Shown here piece by piece: positions 5,667 through 13,739 of a DNA stretch of 15,025 nucleotides. How positions within the stretch are numbered: the stretch's first letter is position 1; each line of letters starts with the position of its first letter. Source of the DNA: CAZFQD01 sp964520885 (GTDB lineage Bacteria; Bacillota; Clostridia; Oscillospirales; SIG519). Position numbers and translations under genes: made by a program. Under the pieces are notes generated by a model. That model was not told where the DNA came from. It saw only the letters and a list, made by a program, of their open reading frames with translations, and made no database searches. The DNA is taken from NCBI GenBank assembly GCA_964520885.1, contig CAZFQD010000046.1, positions 1 to 15,025 on the forward strand, in the 5' to 3' direction.

Positions 5667-8600
5667 TTACTTTATCTCTATTTTCTTGCCTAATGAAAGG
5701 GAATAGAGATATTTTTGTTTTACCTTCTTGCCGAAAATCTTTTCAATCGCGTAAGAATAATAAAAAATTTGCGTTTTATATCTTTCAATTAGAGTATTTT
5801 CAAAGTTTTTGCCTGCAACTTTATCGGTTTTGTAATCTATTAATACAAATCCGTCTTGCTCCTCAAAAAAGCAGTCAATAACTCCTTGAAGTAGTATTGT
5901 TTCCTCACTTTCTTTTATTGTAAAGTCATATTCCTTTACATTAATTTCAGTAGTAAATCTATATTCTTTTATAATATTATTTGAGAGCATTAATCTCTTA
6001 TATAAATCACTGTTAAAATATTTAAATAGAGAGTTTAAATCTATATTTTTTGCTTCCAATAAAGAAATTGCACCCTTTTCTACTAATATATTTAACTGAT
6101 TTTTTATTTGTTCTATGCTATCACAGCTTTTAAAATTTGCATATTGGAAAAATCTATGAATTGCAGTTCCAATTTCAGAGGCTAAAACTTCTTTTTGTTC
6201 AATAAAGCAAGGTCTAATATAGTCAGCCTTTAACTTTATTAACTTTTCGGTATCCTCATCATCTATTCTTCTGCCTTTTAGTTCGGATACGCTCAATTTT
6301 GATGGAATATTAGATAAATATAATCTTTCATATTTGTAATTAAAACGATTTTCTAAAACTTCGCTTAAATCTTTAATATCATTATTTTCAATTTCTTGAA
6401 TTATCTCAGACTTTGCTTTTTCATTTTTAACAAGACCTTTAATAATATTTACATCAATACTAAAATCACTTTCAATTACTTGAGTTTTTCCTTGGTAGAG
6501 TTCTCTTAAAGCAGTGCCATCTTTATGCTTTAAAAGTATTGCAATTATCCAATCAGAAAAACTTCTACACGACATTAGCATATTAGTATCAATTCGGTTT
6601 GAATTACCCATTAAAAGTGAATGATTAGTAACTTTATTTTCAAGATTTTTTTCGCTTGCAACAATAATTAACTTTTCTTTTGCCCTTGTTAAGGCAACAT
6701 ATAATATTCTAAGTTCCTCTGAAAGCATTTCACGAGTTAATACAGCTTTTATTGTTTCCCTTGGTAAAGTTGTATATTCAGTCAATTTATCTTTATCTCT
6801 AATTTTAATTCCAATGCCTAACTTTTGGTGAATAAGTAATGGTGAATATAAATCCTTAAAGTTAAATTTAACACTGCAACCAGCAATAATACAAATAGGA
6901 AATTCAAGCCCCTTTGCTTTGTGAATAGAGGTAATATAAACAGAATCACCTGAAGGGGAAGGCTTTGCTCCACTAATATTTCCTTCTTGTTCAATAATGA
7001 AATTAATATAATTTACAAATCCAAAAAGCCCCTTAATGCTCGTTTCTTCAAAATCCTTGGCTAATCTACAAAGCCAATTTAAGTTTTCTTGTCTAATAAA
7101 GCCTCTTTCCATTCCACCAACTAATGAGTATAAAGAGGTATCAGTATATATATGCATTAATAAACGATAAATTGGCAAATCTCTTGCTAATGTGCGATAC
7201 TCTTTTAACTTATTAACAAAATACTTGCATTTTTCATTTCCGTTTTGAATTGCTTTTAATAAGGCATTATAAAAATAGGAATTTTTTTCGCAAATGCGAA
7301 TTTCGGCTAATTCATCTGGAGTAAATGAAAATATCGGCGAACGCATTGTAGCAATTAAAGGAATATCAATATATGGGTTATCAATTGCTTGAATTAAAGC
7401 TAAAACTATTTCAATTTCATATGATTCAAAAAAGTTTGTTGTTTGCTCGCAAAAAGCACTAACACTAACATTTTCTAAAGCATTAGAGTAAAGTTCTCCA
7501 CGATTTTTTAAGCTTCTTAAAAGTATAACAAAATCGCTTGGTTTTGCATTTCTTTGCTTATTAGTAGAAGTATCATTAACTAAAAAGCTTTCATTGAGCA
7601 TTTTTTTAATGAGGTTAGCAATATAATTTGCTTCATTTTCATCTCTTGTTTTTTCTTCTTGCTCTTGGTCATCATCATTGTTTATAGTGTATTGTAAAAT
7701 GTCAACTTGAGTGTTGTAACCGTCTAAATTTTGATATTTTGCACCTAAATAAAGGTGTTCATTTTTGTCATAATCCATTTCTCCAAATGAATTTGACATA
7801 GTAGCAGAAAAAACGAAATTAACAAAATTAAGAATTTCTTTTCTGCTTCTAAAATTCTTTGATAAATTAATTAGTTTTGGAAATTGTTCATTCGAATTTT
7901 TATTAGCCTTTTGCTTTCTTGACATAAATATTTGAGGACAAGCGTATCTAAAACGATAAATACTTTGCTTAACATCTCCAACAGTAAAAACATTTTTTCT
8001 ATTATTAGAAATAGCACCAAAAATTAAATCTTGGACTTCATTAGTGTCTTGGTACTCGTCAATTAATATTTCATCATATTGTAATGCTATTTGTTGTGCT
8101 AATTGTGTAGGAGTAATTAAGTCTTGAATTTCATCATATTTTTCAACTAACAGTTTTACAGTAAATTGTGCAACATCAGAAAAAGTTAAGAAGTTTAGTT
8201 TTTTCTTTTGTTCTAATAGCCTATCAAGAAAGTTTTTTACTAAATCAAAAAGAACAATTATCATAGGATAAAGTTTGTTAAGGTCGCCCTCAAAATCCTC
8301 TTTCTGCATTGATAAAATGCCTTCTTTTAGATTTGAAATTTCAATTTTTAATAAATCTCTAATTTTTGCAATCTTTAGTTTTTGAGGATGGTCGGTAAAA
8401 CCTTTAATTGATGGAAATCGGGTAAATGAGAATTTATTAATAATTTCAAAAACACTATCCCAATTTTTGCTATTAATAGAAGAATAAGCATTCTCTAATA
8501 ATTGCAAATCATTTAGTAGAACAGTGGAAAGTTTTTCTTCTATTTCTGGAATATCAGAAAGTTCAATTAATAGTTTGTTATAAGAATTAATATAACCTGT

Positions 8601-9257
8601 TAAAACTCCTTGAATAAAAGAAAAGGCTTCATCTAACCAAATATTGTTTTTTGCATCACTATCATAATAATTTAAAACCTTATTTAACCATTCATTTGGA
8701 AATGGTAAGGCTTCAATAGTGTTAACAATTTTATAAATAGTATTTTCTAAATCCAAATCAGTTTTAGAACTACCAAAATTATCTGCTAAAAAAGCAAATG
8801 AGGAATTTTCATTACCGTGTAATTCTTCAATTATTTCATTGCATAATTCTTGTTTTAGAATTTTATATTCTATTTCATCAGCAATTCTAAAATCATTTGA
8901 AATATCTAATGAATAAAAATGAGTTTTTACTAAATCAAAATAAAATGAATCAATAGTGCAAATGTTTGCCTTGTGAACCAAAACACATTGTTTTTGCAAG
9001 TGGTTATTTTGAGGATTTTCAATTAATTTATTTTGTAATGTTTCGGAAATTCTTTCTCTCATTTCTGATGCGGCAGATCTTGTAAAAGTTACTATTAAAA
9101 ATCGTTCAATATTTGCTCCATTTGTAATTTTATTTATTATTCTTTCCACCAAAACAGCGGTTTTTCCTGAGCCAGCGGCAGCACTAACAAGAATGGCTCC
9201 ACCATTAATATTTATAGCATTTTCTTGTTCATTAGTCCAATTTTGAGACATTCTCAT
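5667..9257 (-). CDS. addA: AddA, helicase-nuclease subunit of AddAB
   Basis: Subunit of the AddAB complex that unwinds and resects double-strand DNA ends for RecA-dependent repair. It is a UvrD-type helicase fused to a RecB-like nuclease. Numbering from 9257: Walker A AAAGSGKT (about 26-33), motif Ia FTRSAASEMRERI, Walker B DEYQDTN (about 398), motif III GDVKQSIYRFR, motif IV KNFRSRKEI, motif V SIHKAKGLEF (about 775) and motif VI LYVALTRAKEKL (about 850). The nuclease has H in GTAIHRFFQ, D in GVIDCF and LIDYKTDK (about 1140). All catalytic motifs are intact. At about 1196 residues it is near the Bacillus subtilis length. The frame is open to 9299, but GAGGAAG (9264-9270) points to the ATG at 9255-9257 (6-base spacing); 9251 is an alternative. 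The start overlaps the end of addB by 26 bp, so the two are translationally coupled. No leftward terminator was seen after the stop. Confidence 0.96.
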   Translation of the reverse strand: MRMSQNWTNEQENAININGGAILVSAAAGSGKTAVLVERIINKITNGANIERFLIVTFTRSAASEMRERISETLQNKLIENPQNNHLQKQCVLVHKANICTIDSFYFDLVKTHFYSLDISNDFRIADEIEYKILKQELCNEIIEELHGNENSSFAFLADNFGSSKTDLDLENTIYKIVNTIEALPFPNEWLNKVLNYYDSDAKNNIWLDEAFSFIQGVLTGYINSYNKLLIELSDIPEIEEKLSTVLLNDLQLLENAYSSINSKNWDSVFEIINKFSFTRFPSIKGFTDHPQKLKIAKIRDLLKIEISNLKEGILSMQKEDFEGDLNKLYPMIIVLFDLVKNFLDRLLEQKKKLNFLTFSDVAQFTVKLLVEKYDEIQDLITPTQLAQQIALQYDEILIDEYQDTNEVQDLIFGAISNNRKNVFTVGDVKQSIYRFRYACPQIFMSRKQKANKNSNEQFPKLINLSKNFRSRKEILNFVNFVFSATMSNSFGEMDYDKNEHLYLGAKYQNLDGYNTQVDILQYTINNDDDQEQEEKTRDENEANYIANLIKKMLNESFLVNDTSTNKQRNAKPSDFVILLRSLKNRGELYSNALENVSVSAFCEQTTNFFESYEIEIVLALIQAIDNPYIDIPLIATMRSPIFSFTPDELAEIRICEKNSYFYNALLKAIQNGNEKCKYFVNKLKEYRTLARDLPIYRLLMHIYTDTSLYSLVGGMERGFIRQENLNWLCRLAKDFEETSIKGLFGFVNYINFIIEQEGNISGAKPSPSGDSVYITSIHKAKGLEFPICIIAGCSVKFNFKDLYSPLLIHQKLGIGIKIRDKDKLTEYTTLPRETIKAVLTREMLSEELRILYVALTRAKEKLIIVASEKNLENKVTNHSLLMGNSNRIDTNMLMSCRSFSDWIIAILLKHKDGTALRELYQGKTQVIESDFSIDVNIIKGLVKNEKAKSEIIQEIENNDIKDLSEVLENRFNYKYERLYLSNIPSKLSVSELKGRRIDDEDTEKLIKLKADYIRPCFIEQKEVLASEIGTAIHRFFQYANFKSCDSIEQIKNQLNILVEKGAISLLEAKNIDLNSLFKYFNSDLYKRLMLSNNIIKEYRFTTEINVKEYDFTIKESEETILLQGVIDCFFEEQDGFVLIDYKTDKVAGKNFENTLIERYKTQIFYYSYAIEKIFGKKVKQKYLYSLSLGKKIEIK
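5673..5721 (+). terminator. rho-independent terminator of the HAD gene, inside addA
   Basis: The arms 5673-5687 and 5697-5711 form a 15-bp stem including two G-T pairs; its outer 10 bp (TATCTCTATT / AATAGAGATA) are perfect. The loop is 9 bases, followed by TTTTTGTTTT. It reads rightward only, since the leftward flank has no T run. It lies wholly in the last codons of the convergent addA, encoding its YLYSLSLGKKIEI tail. Confidence 0.82.
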
Positions 9258-12200
9258 CACCAACTTCCTCAAATAAATTCCACAAATCATCGTTTCCAAT
9301 TTTTAAATAATGACGGGGCTGACCTCTATTTGGTTCAATTCCACAAATAGTTTTCATATCACAAAATTGGCAGGAATTATGAGTAATATCTTTAAAAGGG
9401 TCAATTTCAATATTGCCGTTTATTATTTCCTCGCCCATCTTACTAAGCAATTTTTCTATATAATTTTTAAGTTTTGAAAATTGGGCTAAAGAAGCAATTG
9501 ATTTTGATGAAAAACCTTCTTTTATTGCTCTAACAGGTATAAATTTCCCCTCTAATTCACTTTCCATTGCCATCAAAATATCAACATCATCTAATAATAA
9601 ACCATTCATTTTTAAGGTCTTATCTCGTTGCTTTTCAATTTCCTCATCTGAAGAATTTCGAGGCAATGTTAAAATTTTTGCATTAGCGGGATAGTATAAA
9701 ATTCCGGCAGGCATAACTTTTGATTTAAAGTATTCTTGTCCATTTTCCCAAATTGCAAATAGATAAATAAGCATTTGCATATTTAAACCATTAACAATAT
9801 CATTAAGACTAAATGTTTTTATTCCAGTCTTGTAATCTACAATTCTAATATATTTTTTATTGTTTTTTTCAAAAACATCAACTCTATCAGCAAAGCCGTT
9901 GACACAAATACTACCGCCATTAGAAAGAGGAATAACTAAAGGTTTAATATCTCCATTTTCATTAATTGATAATTCAAAATCAGATGGAACAAAACCGCAT
10001 TGAGAAAACTCCTTTGCTAAATTAAAAAGCAAAGTTGATACACTATTCCAAATTCTATTAAATAAATATAAAAATCGAGGTGTTTGCTCTTTGCCAAAAT
10101 AATCTAATAAATATTTTTTTGAAATTCTTTTTGCTAATTCATTAATTTCTTGTTTAGAAAGCATATAAAGTTTTTTTTCTGATTTCGAGGTTTCCTTAAT
10201 AGCATTTTCTAATATATTGTGAACAAAACTACCAATTTCAAGTGCGGCTAAGGTTGCTTTTCTTCTTGGTTTAGCATTTAATCCATACTTGCAGAAATAA
10301 GCAAATTTGCATTTATAAAAGATTTCTGCTCTTGAAGCACTAAGTTTTAAGTCTTTACCGTAAAGTGCTTTAATATTTTTACTTATAAATAGCTTTTCGT
10401 TTTTAGTAAAATCTTTTAGTTTAATAATGTTTTGTAACTTAATCTTAAATTCTTTCTTTTTGCTAAAATAGTTTATTAGTGCATTTGTTTCATTTTTAGA
10501 ATTTGAATTGTCTTTAATAACTGAAAGCAAATCGAAGGAGGGAATTTCTCTTTCACATTTATTTATTGTAGTTATATCGCTAAAATCTATTACTGAGCAT
10601 TTTGGTAATATTCTTTTAATGTTTCCTACAAAAAATGAAGGTCTCGCTTCTTTTCCATCTAAACCTATTTTAGAGTAAGATATATAAGTTTTTTCAGTAG
10701 CACTACTAAGTGCTAAATAAACGAAAAATCTTTCTTCAAATGCTAAATTAGCAGTTGAAGGTGCTAAAAATATATCAAATTCGCTCATTGCTTCTCTATC
10801 AGAATCGGTAATTATTCCATCATCCTTATAAATTTTCGGGAAAACGCCATCATTAGCACAAATAATAAATACACATTTAGGATTGTATGTTCTAATTCTA
10901 TTCGCATTTCCAATAACAACTTCATCAATTGAAGTAGGAATTTTACCAATAGAATAATTAGATAATATTAAATTTAATAGTTCGGAATATTTTTTAATAG
11001 TAATGTTATTGTCTTTTAAAATCAAAGATATTTGTTCAACAGACTTGACAAAATCATCCCAAACCTGTTTTTGTTCTTGAGCTAAGGCGGCTTCTCCTCT
11101 ATTAGCATATTCTATCTCAGTTTTTTCAAGGGTTTCTCTAACATTTAAGCAAAGCAAAAAATCATATATAGCAATTGAAATATCCATAGCATTTGAGTTT
11201 TTAATTTTTTCGCAAAAGTCTTTAATTTTACTTATAACACCCAGTTTTATATAATTTAATTTATCTAATAATAATTGTCCCTCATTGCTAATTTCCTTTT
11301 CATAGCCTTCGGGATTGAAAGTCCATTTTTCTGAATTTGTAAAACTATATTTATTAATGCTCCATTTGTAAACATAGTTTTCTAATAAACAAATGTCGTC
11401 ATCTGAAATATTAAGTAGCCCTGTTTTTAACATTGAAATAATATAATTTGTTTCAAAACCATAACAAGCAATATTTAAAGCATTTTGGACAAATAATACT
11501 AATGGCTTTGAGAGAAGTTTAATTCTTCTATCATCAAAAAATGGAATAGAGTATCTTTTTAATACCGTATCAATTATACCTCTGTAATCTTCTGTATTGC
11601 GACCAATTATAACAAAATCATTATATTTATATCCATTTTCTCTTACAAGTCTTGATATTTCTAAGCAAATAAAATTTGCTTCATCAAAAGCATCCTTAGC
11701 AGAATAAATAATAACATTATTTGATTGCTCGTTATATTTTTGTGCATTGCTTATAAAAATATTTTTCTCTAAAAAATCTAATTCATTGTTTATAAATCTA
11801 AACGAAGTATTTAATGAAATTGGTTTTTTATTTTCAATATTATTTTTTTTTGCTAAATCAATTAGTTTTATAGCAGTAGATTTTACATTTGAAAATATAC
11901 CGTAGCCACCGTCTTTATCAATTAATTCATCACAACACAAAGAAAAATAAGTTTCTTTAGCAATTTTTAATATTTCGTTAATAACTAAATATTCTTGAGG
12001 GGAAAAACTATTAAACGCATCAAAGAAAACAATATATTCTTTCAAAAAATTTGAATTTAATAAAGTACTTGAAAGTAAATCAAGGTCATCTTTAACATCG
12101 CAAAATTTTTCATTCAAAATCGCATTGTATGCCGAAATTATAAGTGAAATGTCGCAAAGTTTATTTTTTCTTAAATTATCTTCTATTTGCCTTGATTTTT

Positions 12201-12606
12201 GTTCAAAAAGGGTAGGGGAAACACAATAATATTTAAGTTCATTGGCAACTGCAATAAGTTTATCAATAAAACTAATAGAGGAAATGTCTTTAAAAGTTTT
12301 GAGATTTTCATTTACAGCCTCTAAGGCTAAAGCCATAATTAAATATTTGCCACCTTCATCTATATATGAGCTTCTAAATAAACCAGCTTCTTTAAAAACT
12401 TTATCGCACAAGCGTCGAAAATTAAGCACCTCAATATTTTTCAATCCCTGATTTTGAACATAGCTAATAACTGCTCTTTCAGCAGTAACTGTAAATTGCT
12501 CAGGGACAATACAAAGACACTTTTGACCATTGTAAGCAAATTTATTAATTTGCGATAACATATATTCAGTTTTTCCGCTTCCCGCTCTTCCTAAAACTAA
12601 CTGCAT
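9232..12606 (-). CDS. addB: AddB, Fe-S nuclease subunit of AddAB
   Basis: Second subunit of the AddAB helicase-nuclease, which in characterised complexes provides Chi recognition, structural ATP binding and cutting of the second strand. It begins with the Walker A motif GRAGSGKT (6-13), followed by VPEQFTVTAERA, typical of AddB. The C-terminal RecB-like nuclease has RIVDYKTG (about 920). The iron-sulfur staple is complete: one cysteine in FYKCKFAYFCKYGL (about 762) and the C-x2-C-x5-C cluster CQFCDMKTIC (about 1079-1088). A 4Fe-4S cluster tied by one distant and three C-terminal cysteines is known for B. subtilis AddB. At 1124 residues it is slightly shorter than that protein. An AAAGG site (12616-12620) lies 9 bases before the ATG. 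Gene order addB-addA is the usual Firmicute one. The metalloprotease gene ends only 34 bases upstream, with no hairpin between. Confidence 0.95.
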   Translation of the reverse strand: MQLVLGRAGSGKTEYMLSQINKFAYNGQKCLCIVPEQFTVTAERAVISYVQNQGLKNIEVLNFRRLCDKVFKEAGLFRSSYIDEGGKYLIMALALEAVNENLKTFKDISSISFIDKLIAVANELKYYCVSPTLFEQKSRQIEDNLRKNKLCDISLIISAYNAILNEKFCDVKDDLDLLSSTLLNSNFLKEYIVFFDAFNSFSPQEYLVINEILKIAKETYFSLCCDELIDKDGGYGIFSNVKSTAIKLIDLAKKNNIENKKPISLNTSFRFINNELDFLEKNIFISNAQKYNEQSNNVIIYSAKDAFDEANFICLEISRLVRENGYKYNDFVIIGRNTEDYRGIIDTVLKRYSIPFFDDRRIKLLSKPLVLFVQNALNIACYGFETNYIISMLKTGLLNISDDDICLLENYVYKWSINKYSFTNSEKWTFNPEGYEKEISNEGQLLLDKLNYIKLGVISKIKDFCEKIKNSNAMDISIAIYDFLLCLNVRETLEKTEIEYANRGEAALAQEQKQVWDDFVKSVEQISLILKDNNITIKKYSELLNLILSNYSIGKIPTSIDEVVIGNANRIRTYNPKCVFIICANDGVFPKIYKDDGIITDSDREAMSEFDIFLAPSTANLAFEERFFVYLALSSATEKTYISYSKIGLDGKEARPSFFVGNIKRILPKCSVIDFSDITTINKCEREIPSFDLLSVIKDNSNSKNETNALINYFSKKKEFKIKLQNIIKLKDFTKNEKLFISKNIKALYGKDLKLSASRAEIFYKCKFAYFCKYGLNAKPRRKATLAALEIGSFVHNILENAIKETSKSEKKLYMLSKQEINELAKRISKKYLLDYFGKEQTPRFLYLFNRIWNSVSTLLFNLAKEFSQCGFVPSDFELSINENGDIKPLVIPLSNGGSICVNGFADRVDVFEKNNKKYIRIVDYKTGIKTFSLNDIVNGLNMQMLIYLFAIWENGQEYFKSKVMPAGILYYPANAKILTLPRNSSDEEIEKQRDKTLKMNGLLLDDVDILMAMESELEGKFIPVRAIKEGFSSKSIASLAQFSKLKNYIEKLLSKMGEEIINGNIEIDPFKDITHNSCQFCDMKTICGIEPNRGQPRHYLKIGNDDLWNLFEEVGDENVSKLD

Positions 12607-12640
12607 AAAAAAATACCTTTCATATGAATTAAAAGAATAT

Positions 12641-13210
12641 TTATAAATTAAATAATTCTATTAACCTACCTTCAATGTTCATCAATCTAATATTTATGGG
12701 GAGATTTTTTGAATTATATTTAGTTACAGTTTTAACAGTTTTTTCACTAACGCAAAAAGTGTTACTTATTTTAGCATAAAGTTCTTTTTTGGGAATATTT
12801 TTATTTTTTAGAATAAACATATTTATTATAGGTGTTGGCATTATAAGCGAATATGCAAATAAATCAGCCGTTTTTTCGTATTGTTTATATCTTTTACTTT
12901 GTGCAAAGCCAAATTTCACAAGATGACCATCCTTGTAATGCCCTAAAAAAATATGGCCTAATTCATGAGCAATTGTGAACTTATAATCTTCAAAATTTGA
13001 ATTGTATAGAACGGCATATTTATTTGTGCGTTCGTTATATACTGTTAAGCCTTTTAATTCAACAAATAATGGGTTGTTTATTAAATCTTTTACTATAAAT
13101 CTATAAGTCTTTGCAATGCTAATTGGATTTATTGGCAAGGTATTAATATTGTTTAAAAGTAATAATTCATAAGCTTTAATAATTGGAGCATTTTCATCAA
13201 ATATTTTCAT
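12641..13210 (-). CDS. ImmA/IrrE family metallopeptidase
   Basis: A 189-residue protein of the ImmA/IrrE family (COG2856, formerly DUF955), zinc proteases that cleave a partner XRE-type repressor. The zinc motif HELGH (82-86) sits in FTIAHELGHIFLGH, giving ligands H82 and H86 with catalytic E83. The third ligand is E112 in the family motif YEKTADLFAYSLIMP. A C-terminal helical segment (about 135-165), with VSEKTVKTVTKY resembling a winged or HTH-like helix pair, follows. Its ATG abuts the stop codon of the XRE gene (TAAATG) with no strong ribosome binding site, so it is probably translated by reinitiation and made at a fixed, lower ratio to the repressor. Known relatives are ICEBs1 ImmA (cleaves ImmR) and Deinococcus PprI/IrrE (cleaves DdrO). 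The genes after it are addB and addA, not mobile-element genes. Confidence 0.93.
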   Translation of the reverse strand: MKIFDENAPIIKAYELLLLNNINTLPINPISIAKTYRFIVKDLINNPLFVELKGLTVYNERTNKYAVLYNSNFEDYKFTIAHELGHIFLGHYKDGHLVKFGFAQSKRYKQYEKTADLFAYSLIMPTPIINMFILKNKNIPKKELYAKISNTFCVSEKTVKTVTKYNSKNLPINIRLMNIEGRLIELFNL

Positions 13211-13558
13211 TTAATTTTTCTCGTCATCAAATAAAATTGATTGAATTAATTCTTTAAAAAGTTGGGGATTTTCTGATTTTAATTTTCGCACAAATTCTTT
13301 CATAGCTTTTATTTCAATATTTCCTTCAATAGCAGTATATCCGCAAAGTGCCATAAGATAAGAATATTCTAAATCATAAGCTGTAGCGATTTTTTTTAGA
13401 ACATTTGGTGCAGGTTTGAATTCAGTACCCGTTCGTGGGTCTGCTCCTTTTTCCAAAGCAGAAAGATAAGAGTGGCTAATACCTATAGCACTTGCTGCAT
13501 CTCTCAAACTATACCCTCTTTTTAACCTTTCGGTATGCAAAGTATCTGAAAATTTCAT
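13211..13558 (-). CDS. XRE family repressor, likely ImmA partner
   Basis: A 115-residue DNA-binding protein with an N-terminal XRE HTH (about 6-68). SLRDAASAIGISHSYLSALEKG (17-38) is the HTH core, with recognition helix SHSYLSALE. An inserted loop DPRTGTEFKPAPNVL (40-54) is a variant seen in clostridial XRE proteins. The short C-terminal helical part (80-115, rich in Lys and Glu) is where ImmR/DdrO-type repressors dimerise and are cut; a cleavage site cannot be read directly. It is the first gene of the leftward XRE-ImmA-addB-addA run and is probably autoregulatory. AAGG (13571-13574) is 12 bases before the ATG, a long spacing. It diverges from the M24 peptidase. Confidence 0.9.
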   Translation of the reverse strand: MKFSDTLHTERLKRGYSLRDAASAIGISHSYLSALEKGADPRTGTEFKPAPNVLKKIATAYDLEYSYLMALCGYTAIEGNIEIKAMKEFVRKLKSENPQLFKELIQSILFDDEKN

Positions 13559-13576
13559 TTATTTATCATTCCTTAT

Positions 13577-13599
13577 ATAAATTATTTATTGTTATTTAT
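13577..13599. promoter_or_regulatory. candidate operator with ATTTAT half-sites
   Basis: A perfect 13-bp palindrome, ATAAAT-T-ATTTAT (13577-13589), is followed by a third ATTTAT at 13594-13599, exactly 10 bp (one helical turn) after the second. It lies immediately downstream of the xre -10, where a self-repressor would block transcription. The sequence is pure A/T in an AT-rich gap, so chance is a real alternative. Confidence 0.25.
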
Positions 13600-13628
13600 A
13601 TTGTATATCGTGCCGAACAATTTGTAAA
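13600..13628 (-). promoter_or_regulatory. promoter of the XRE-ImmA-addBA run
   Basis: Read leftward, TTTACA (13623-13628) and TACAAT (13600-13605) are exactly 17 bp apart, each 5 of 6 to consensus. This is the best promoter in the window. The spacer holds TTCGGCACGA, the only GC-rich patch in this intergenic region. ACAATTTGT, a short palindrome (13617-13625), overlaps the -35. Confidence 0.6.
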
Positions 13629-13676
13629 GAGAAAAATCATTTTTTTATTGATATTTCAAAATTTTTTTTGAGGGGA

Positions 13677-13705
13677 TAGACTTTTTTTAAGCATTATGAT
13701 AAAAT
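13677..13705 (+). promoter_or_regulatory. promoter of the M24 peptidase gene
   Basis: TAGACT (13677-13682) and TAAAAT (13700-13705) are 17 bp apart, with TG one base before the -10 (extended -10). They lie 34 bases before the start codon. The -35 elements of the two divergent promoters are about 50 bp apart. Confidence 0.5.
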
Positions 13706-13739
13706 AATTAAAAATATCTCAATTAAAGGAGTATTTAAA

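Noticed and set aside
5609..5881. Rightward frame of 90 codons across the HAD/addA junction
   Set aside because: It crosses the repeat array and the strong terminator and reads addA backwards; it has no ribosome binding site.
9258..9299. Longer addA N-terminus starting at 9299
   Set aside because: The extra 14 residues are out-of-frame reading of the end of addB and are unlike AddA N-termini; GAGGAAG fits a start at 9257.
12641..13558. Phage or integrative-element immunity region
   Set aside because: XRE plus ImmA is typical of such elements, but no integrase, excisionase, attachment repeats or structural genes are present on either side; the neighbours are addBA and a peptidase.
13694..13702. 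TTATGATAA palindrome over the M24 -10 as a DdrO-like site
   Set aside because: It is only 9 bp, AT-only but for its central G, and coincides with an extended -10, so it carries little information beyond the promoter itself.
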